From an uncultured Christensenellaceae bacterium (GTDB taxonomy: Bacteria; Bacillota; Clostridia; Christensenellales; UBA3700): a stretch of 64,000 bases of DNA. The stretch covers positions 1 to 64,000 of the forward strand of contig CALWHE010000004.1 in NCBI GenBank assembly GCA_944380295.1, in the 5' to 3' direction. Below, one piece after another: positions 59,387 to 64,000 of this stretch. The notes beneath the pieces were generated by a model. The model was not told the DNA's origin. It saw only the letters and a list, made by a program, of their open reading frames with translations, and made no database searches. Position numbers and translations under genes: made by a program. Each line of letters starts with the position of its first letter. The stretch's first letter is position 1.

Positions 59387-59637
59387 GCCTCTCTCCTTCC
59401 GTCCGCGCCGAGAGCGCGGCGTTGAAATTTTTTCTTTTGCTCTTTTTTCATCTTACTTTATCTTGGCGCCCGTGTCCATCTTTTTCGCCTTATATTCCGC
59501 TTTTTTACATAAATTTAACGCCGCATGCCGAGCATATCCTTTGATTTTCCCCGCTTTCGCCCGAAAATTTATGGACAAAACGGGAATTTTTGCTTCAAAA
59601 ATTTTTCTCCGCCATTTTTTCGCGTCCGCGTTTTTGC

Positions 59638-59643
59638 TATACT
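59638..59643 (+). promoter_or_regulatory. Extended -10 of the GH51 gene
   Basis: TATACT preceded by TGC, 17 bases before the ATG. No convincing -35 (a T-run lies there). Confidence 0.45.
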
Positions 59644-59659
59644 TAAAGCGGAGATGCCT

Positions 59660-61975
59660 ATGAAAAAGAAAGTTTTTACCCTTTGTATCGCCCTTGTCCT
59701 GCTCTGCGCGCTGTGCGCGGCGCTCTGCTCCTGCGCGGGAGTTCGCCGAGTTTCCGCCGTCATAGACAAAAACGCTACGGGCACGGAAGTTTCCCCCGAC
59801 CTTTACGGACTGTTTTTGGAGGACATTTCCTTTGCCGGCGACGGCGGACTGGTGTCCGAGCTGGTGAGCAACAAGAGTTTTGAATACGAATACGACAATA
59901 CCGCCTATTGGCGCTTTTCCTCTCTCACGGCAACGCCGCTGGCAGAAGGCGGCTTGAATGAGAAAAACCCCTCTTTTCTGCGCCTGACCGTGAGCGGCGA
60001 AGGCAGCGCGCTCAACCTGGGCTACGTGGAGTTTTACGACGACATGACCGCCGACTATAACGCCGAAAGATCGGGCGTGCCCGACATGGGCTTTGAAAGC
60101 GGCGTGACATACGACGTCAGCCTTTACGTGCGCAACTCGGACTTTGACGGCAGTCTGACCGTCCGCCCCTCGTATGTGGGCGCAAGCGGCGCGGAAGAGT
60201 GCGTTTTTTCGCCCCTGCCCTCAAATTCCGAAGGCTGGACGCGCCTTGCCGGCAGCTTCACCGCCTTGCAGAGCGCGGACGGCGGCTTGGAGATTTTCTT
60301 TGAAGGCAACGGCAGTTTGGACATAGATTTCGTTTCACTCACGCCGCGCAACGCGCACGGTCACGGCTCGCCGGAATGGAAATACGTAACACTGCGCCAA
60401 GACCTCTACCAAGCGCTTGAAGAGCTTTCCCCTTCCTTTATCCGCTTCCCCGGCGGCTGCCTTGCCGAGGGCGACGACCTTGAAGAGCTGTTCAGCTGGA
60501 AGAACACGATAGGTCCGCTTGAAGAGCGCAAACACGCCAACAACATCTGGCGCGACGACGAAAACGGCAGATATTACGGCAACACCTTTGCCCTGGGGTA
60601 TCACGAATACTTTCAGCTGTGCGAAGACTTGGGCGCGCTGCCGCTGCCCATCCTCAACGTGGGCATGATCTGCCAGTTCCAGTTCGACCCCGGTTACCGC
60701 GATACGGAAAAAGCTTACCGCAGCGGCAAGATGAGCGAGCGGGAATGGAACGAGTATCTGGACGGCTTTGCTTACGCGCCCGGCAGCGCGGAGTTCGCCG
60801 CGTATACGCAGGACATATTGGATCTTTTGGATTATGCCCTGGCAGACCCCGCGCAAAACGAGTGGGCGGCGCGGCGCGCGCAGAACGGACACCCGCAGCC
60901 CTTCGATTTGCGTTATCTGGGCTTGGGCAACGAAAACTGGGGCGACGTTTATTGGCGCAACTTCGAGCCGCTCTATAACGCCGTCAAAGACTATTGCGCA
61001 CAAAAGGGCTATGACGTGAAGATAATTTCTTCCGCCTCTTTCCAATTCTCCGGCGACATCATAGACGAGTCGTGGCAGATCATCAACGAAAAATACACCG
61101 ACACCCTGGTGGACGAACACTATTACACGGGCAACAACACCCTCTTCAAAAACAACGACCGTTACGATAATTACGAGCGCACCGGCGCGGAAGTTTTTGT
61201 GGGCGAATATGCCGCCACCTGCTGGGGCATAGGCAAATATCTGGACTCCAACAACATGTATTCCGCCATTGAAGAGGCAAGCTATATGACGAGCTTCGAA
61301 CGCAACGGCGATTTGGTGAAAATGGCGGCTTACGCGCCCACATTTGCCAAATACAACGCCCATTGCTGGGACAGGAACATGATCTGGTTCACCTCGCGCG
61401 AGATAGTGCTCACGCCCAATTATTTCAACCAAATGCTGTTTGCCAATAACACCGGCTCGCGCTATATCCCCGCGGACATCTCCTTCAAAAAAGGTTACTC
61501 TTCCGTGACCGTGGACGAGGAGAGCCAAACGATGTTCATCAAGCTGATAAACGCCTCCGACAGCGAGGTGGACGCCTCTTTCGATCTGCAAAACTTCGGC
61601 GCGGTCAACGCCGCGAACATGCAGCACATGTCCGGCGTAAAGGCGGCTTACAACGCGCCCGGCTCCACCACCGTGGTCCCCGTCCAAACGGACTGCGCCG
61701 TGAGCGGCTCCACGGTGAGCGCCACCCTGGCGCCGCTGAGCATCAACGTTATCCGCGTGTACTACGGCGACAACACGGGCGCCGACCTCTACTCCCTACC
61801 CGATCTGCCCGAGAACATGTGCGGCACGGTCACGCAATTCACCGAGCCGTTCATCACCCCGGAAGCCGCCATCGCCATAGGCGTGACGGGCGGAGTCGTG
61901 CTGGTCGCCGCCGCCGTCGCCGTTTTGGTGGTGATGATACGAAAGAAACGCAAGTCCTCCGCAAGTGCGCAGTGA
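59660..61975 (+). CDS. Surface-anchored alpha-L-arabinofuranosidase-like enzyme (GH51)
   Basis: 771 residues. A signal peptide rich in Leu, Ala and Cys ends in LCSC, a possible lipobox. A carbohydrate-binding-like segment (about 85-230) is inserted before the barrel. The barrel has FIRFPGGCLAEGD, the acid/base Glu in LGLGNENWGD (about 424) and the nucleophile Glu in VFVGEYAATCWG (about 516), all intact. A transmembrane helix (about 736-758) and KKRKS tail end the protein. It should release arabinose from plant polysaccharides at the cell surface. The ATG at 59660 has GGAG upstream. A repeat begins at its stop codon. Confidence 0.87.
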   Translation: MKKKVFTLCIALVLLCALCAALCSCAGVRRVSAVIDKNATGTEVSPDLYGLFLEDISFAGDGGLVSELVSNKSFEYEYDNTAYWRFSSLTATPLAEGGLNEKNPSFLRLTVSGEGSALNLGYVEFYDDMTADYNAERSGVPDMGFESGVTYDVSLYVRNSDFDGSLTVRPSYVGASGAEECVFSPLPSNSEGWTRLAGSFTALQSADGGLEIFFEGNGSLDIDFVSLTPRNAHGHGSPEWKYVTLRQDLYQALEELSPSFIRFPGGCLAEGDDLEELFSWKNTIGPLEERKHANNIWRDDENGRYYGNTFALGYHEYFQLCEDLGALPLPILNVGMICQFQFDPGYRDTEKAYRSGKMSEREWNEYLDGFAYAPGSAEFAAYTQDILDLLDYALADPAQNEWAARRAQNGHPQPFDLRYLGLGNENWGDVYWRNFEPLYNAVKDYCAQKGYDVKIISSASFQFSGDIIDESWQIINEKYTDTLVDEHYYTGNNTLFKNNDRYDNYERTGAEVFVGEYAATCWGIGKYLDSNNMYSAIEEASYMTSFERNGDLVKMAAYAPTFAKYNAHCWDRNMIWFTSREIVLTPNYFNQMLFANNTGSRYIPADISFKKGYSSVTVDEESQTMFIKLINASDSEVDASFDLQNFGAVNAANMQHMSGVKAAYNAPGSTTVVPVQTDCAVSGSTVSATLAPLSINVIRVYYGDNTGADLYSLPDLPENMCGTVTQFTEPFITPEAAIAIGVTGGVVLVAAAVAVLVVMIRKKRKSSASAQ

Positions 61976-62400
61976 GCGATAAGCAAAGAAATGCGCCCTC
62001 AAAGCAGCGTGACGGGAGCGCGGGGAGCGCGGGGCGCTCCACCCCTTTATGTCCTGCGCGGCACGGCAATGAGCGTAAGCGAAAGGATGCCGTGCCGCTC
62101 CGGACGTGAAATTTTTGCGCAGATATAAGTGAGCGGTAAGCGAACATATACTGCTGCGCAAAAGTGAAATGTTTTTGCCAACACCTTGGCAAAAACGTGA
62201 AATGTGCCCTCAAACCGCAAAGCGACGAGAGGGCACGTGAAATGTCCGCTCATACTGCCGTGCATAGCACGGCGCATCGCGGACGTGGCGGCTGCCTGCG
62301 GCGCTATTAGAATATAATGCTGCACCCAGAGCGCGGGACGGCAGCGTGACGGGAGCGCGGGGCGCTCCACCCCTTTATGCCTTGAAGTAGCTTTTCCGTC
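61966..62400. repeat. Repeat mosaic, copy 2: hairpins with conserved loops and GTGAAATG words
   Basis: The region opens at the GH51 stop with a TGAGCGATAAGC loop hairpin. A second such hairpin (GCGGCACGGCA...TGCCGTGCCGC around ATGAGCGTAAGCGAA) begins near 62050, and a third loop (GTGAGCGGTAAGCGAA) lies at 62129. GTGAAATG stands at 62164, 62197 and 62237, with GTGAAATT at 62106; hairpins such as GTTTTTGCC/GGCAAAAAC lie between. It ends with GGAGCG/CGCTCC and the words CCCC-TTTATGCCTTGAAGTA, shared with 11.76 kb. Confidence 0.75.
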
Positions 62401-62479
62401 TGTCCGGCTTACCTCTTCGCAATGCTTGCTCTTAATAAAGTGTAATAAAGCGCGGCAAAATCACACTTTTGCCAAGCGT

Positions 62480-62836
62480 CACCTCTAAAATGCGCCGTGC
62501 GCATTTTCCGAGTGAGCGGAACTTGTGAAGCGAATGAGGGCGGAAAAGGTGAATTTTTGCGGCAAGACCAAGCGCGATACGAGATTACGCCCCCGCAAAA
62601 AGAGAGAAAACCGCGGCTCAAGCAATCGACCTCACGGGAAAGTGGCGGAGGCAGCGTGACGCTGCACTCTAAATAAAAGTGTTTTGGAATGATATGTCGA
62701 TTGCGAATGCCGGGGTTGTCTTTCAGCAAGCGAAAGAGGAAAAGGCAGTTTCCGTTGTAAACGAAAACCGCCTTATCCTTTTTCTCTTTCGCTTATCAAA
62801 TATCCCGCCACCGAAAACCGCGCTTTTCGGTGAGCG
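62480..62836. repeat. Tandem structured repeat block, unit 1
   Basis: It begins CACCTCTAAAATGCGCC. In order it has the hairpin AAAATGCGC/GCGCATTTT, a TTTTCCG/CGGAAAA hairpin with a GAGCGGAA...AAGCGAA loop, a TTTTTGCGG/CCGCAAAAA hairpin, the GCAGCGTGACGCTGC palindrome and a long hairpin (62728-62794). Unit 2 repeats this at an offset of 357 bases, without the palindrome. Confidence 0.8.
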
Positions 62837-63125
62837 CACCTCTAAAATGCGCCGTGCGCATTTTCCGAGTGAGCGGAACTTGTGGAGCGAATGAGGGCGG
62901 AAAGCGTGAATTTTTGCGGCACGACCAAGCGCGATACGAGATAATGTGTTCCGCAAAAAGAGGGGAAACCACGCCTCAAAAAAATAAAACGGCGATATGT
63001 TGCGCTTTACATCACCGTTTATCGTTTTATTTTTGAATGGCGGGGTGTCCCCTCAAACAAGTGAAAGACGGAAAGGCAGTTCCCGTTTGTAACGGGAAGA
63101 GCCTTTTCCTTTTCGTCTTTCACTT
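62837..63125. repeat. Tandem structured repeat block, unit 2
   Basis: The first 120 bases are nearly identical to unit 1. Then AAAAATAAAACG/CGTTTTATTTTT forms a further hairpin, and the final long hairpin (63059-63125) matches 62728-62794 in layout but with compensating base changes in the arms. It ends five bases from the stop codon of the minus-strand permease gene. Confidence 0.8.
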
Positions 63126-63129
63126 ATTC

Positions 63130-64000
63130 TTATTCGCTTCTCAACGCGATCACCGGATCCCTCTTAGACGCGATATAAGAAGGTATGCTGCCCGCAATAA
63201 CGGTAAGCACGGCGGACACGCCCACCATCAAAAGCGCCTGATACGGCTGCAAAATGCACAGACTTGCGCCGGCGATCATGTCGCCCAGCACCGCGCCCAC
63301 GATGGCATTGATGGGCACGGAGAGGAGATACGCCAGCAACGCGCCCAAAATGCCGGACGCCAGTCCTATCATCAGCGATTCGGCGATGAACACGCGCGCC
63401 ACGTCCGTTTTGCGCGCGCCCAGAGAGCGCAATATGCCTATCTCTTTGGTGCGTTCCACCACGGAGATATAAGTGATGATGCCTATCATCACGGAAGATA
63501 CCACCAGCGACACGGACGTAAAGCAGATAAGCACCACGGAGATGACGTCCACCATGTTGGAGAGCATACCCGTGATCATGCCCGCCATGTCTGTATACTG
63601 TATCTTGTTAGCGTCCGCGGCGGCGAGCACGGCTTCTTTGACTCCGTAATTCATCGCGTAAACGTCTATGCTGATGGGCAGCTTGCTCGCGCCCAGCGTG
63701 GCTATCTTGGTGTCGTAAAGCGGATAAACGCCCGTCATAAAGTCGGTAAGCACGCTGAAGATCACGGGGTCGTAAATGTTGGTCACATTGCCCGCCATGG
63801 CTATCATGTAAGTAAGTATGCCCGTATAGAGCGTGTCATCTTCGCCCGTGACGGTCACGTCGTGCGTTCTGTCGTTTTGCTGGGCGATCACCACTTCGGA
63901 GTCGTGTTCGTGCTGATAGACCCGCTCCATAAAGCCGTCGCCATAGGCAAGTCCCGCGCTCATGGACGCCAGCGCCGTGCCCGCGTCGTTGAGCTTTTGC
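63130..64000 (-). CDS. ABC-transporter permease, FtsX/MacB-like (5' end outside window)
   Basis: The C-terminal 289 codons are visible; the frame continues past 64000, so the methionine at 63963 is internal. Three transmembrane helices follow an extracellular region: about 63530, 63370 and 63190 in base positions. VERTKEIGILRSLGARKTDVARVF is the signature of the FtsX permease domain, and SYIASKRDPVIALRSE is the typical end. It belongs to the MacB/LolE-like group that works with a separate ATPase, probably encoded beyond the window. Substrate unknown. Confidence 0.88.
   Translation of the reverse strand, partial: QKLNDAGTALASMSAGLAYGDGFMERVYQHEHDSEVVIAQQNDRTHDVTVTGEDDTLYTGILTYMIAMAGNVTNIYDPVIFSVLTDFMTGVYPLYDTKIATLGASKLPISIDVYAMNYGVKEAVLAAADANKIQYTDMAGMITGMLSNMVDVISVVLICFTSVSLVVSSVMIGIITYISVVERTKEIGILRSLGARKTDVARVFIAESLMIGLASGILGALLAYLLSVPINAIVGAVLGDMIAGASLCILQPYQALLMVGVSAVLTVIAGSIPSYIASKRDPVIALRSE

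Noticed and set aside
59525..59659. N-terminal extension of the GH51 protein
   Set aside because: The upstream part of the frame contains the -10 box and lacks a signal peptide; the ATG at 59660 has a ribosome site and starts a proper signal peptide.
62231..62244. parS site
   Set aside because: CACGTGAAATG matches only the right half of the parS consensus; the left half (GAGGG) does not.

Overview
The window is about 55-60% GC by eye, densely coded, and organised in short operons with Shine-Dalgarno sites and sigma-A-type promoters (repeatedly TTGAAA-N17-TATAAT). Gene content points to an anaerobic Firmicutes/Clostridia-type bacterium: CdaA-type diadenylate cyclase, rubrerythrin, SipW-type signal peptidase with TasA/CalY-like substrates, DhaKL and a myo-inositol catabolic operon. 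An uncultured gut lineage near Christensenellales is a guess, not a result. No rRNA, tRNA, CRISPR array, transposase or prophage gene was recognised.

Layout. 0.1-6 kb: carA and a carB-dapF gene fusion (minus strand) behind an attenuator-like leader, then a small unknown gene divergent from an XRE regulator. 6.7-11.3 kb: dnaA, parB, a condensation-fold acyltransferase and a ROK kinase. 11.3-12 kb: an intergenic region made almost wholly of palindromic repeats. 12-19.4 kb: murB, rubrerythrin and a giant DUF4011-type helicase/nuclease. 19.7-27 kb (minus): lysC, a DUF1015 gene, cdaA, a degenerate M28-like lipoprotein, holA. 27-30 kb: dhaKL and gldA. 30.5-32.4 kb: a lower-GC restriction-modification pair. 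33-37 kb: a GH2 protein broken by a probable frameshift, a metallophosphoesterase and a HAD phosphatase. 37.4-44.6 kb: iolC-B-D-E-A-G. 45.1-54.8 kb: a SipW operon with six candidate exported substrates, the last ones carrying ever larger beta-helix regions. 54.9-61.98 kb: metallophosphoesterase, Mn-type CDF exporter, two paralogous membrane proteins, a GH51 enzyme. 62-63.1 kb: a second repeat-rich region. The window ends inside an ABC-transporter permease.

Best candidates for something undescribed: (i) non-coding mosaics at 11.3-12.0, 19.4-19.6 and 62.0-63.1 kb, in which the word GTGAAA(TG) recurs between palindromes, including an 11-bp-phased GTGA array and hairpins whose loops are conserved while their stems change by compensation; (ii) the SipW cluster behind a leader with its own short reading frame and terminator; (iii) the carB-dapF fusion, whose operon is preceded by a 42-codon leader frame ending inside a terminator, the layout of translation-coupled attenuators such as enterobacterial pyrBI. 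Three core genes (dnaA, murB, holA) have a -10 element only a few bases before the start codon and no Shine-Dalgarno site, which suggests leaderless mRNAs.
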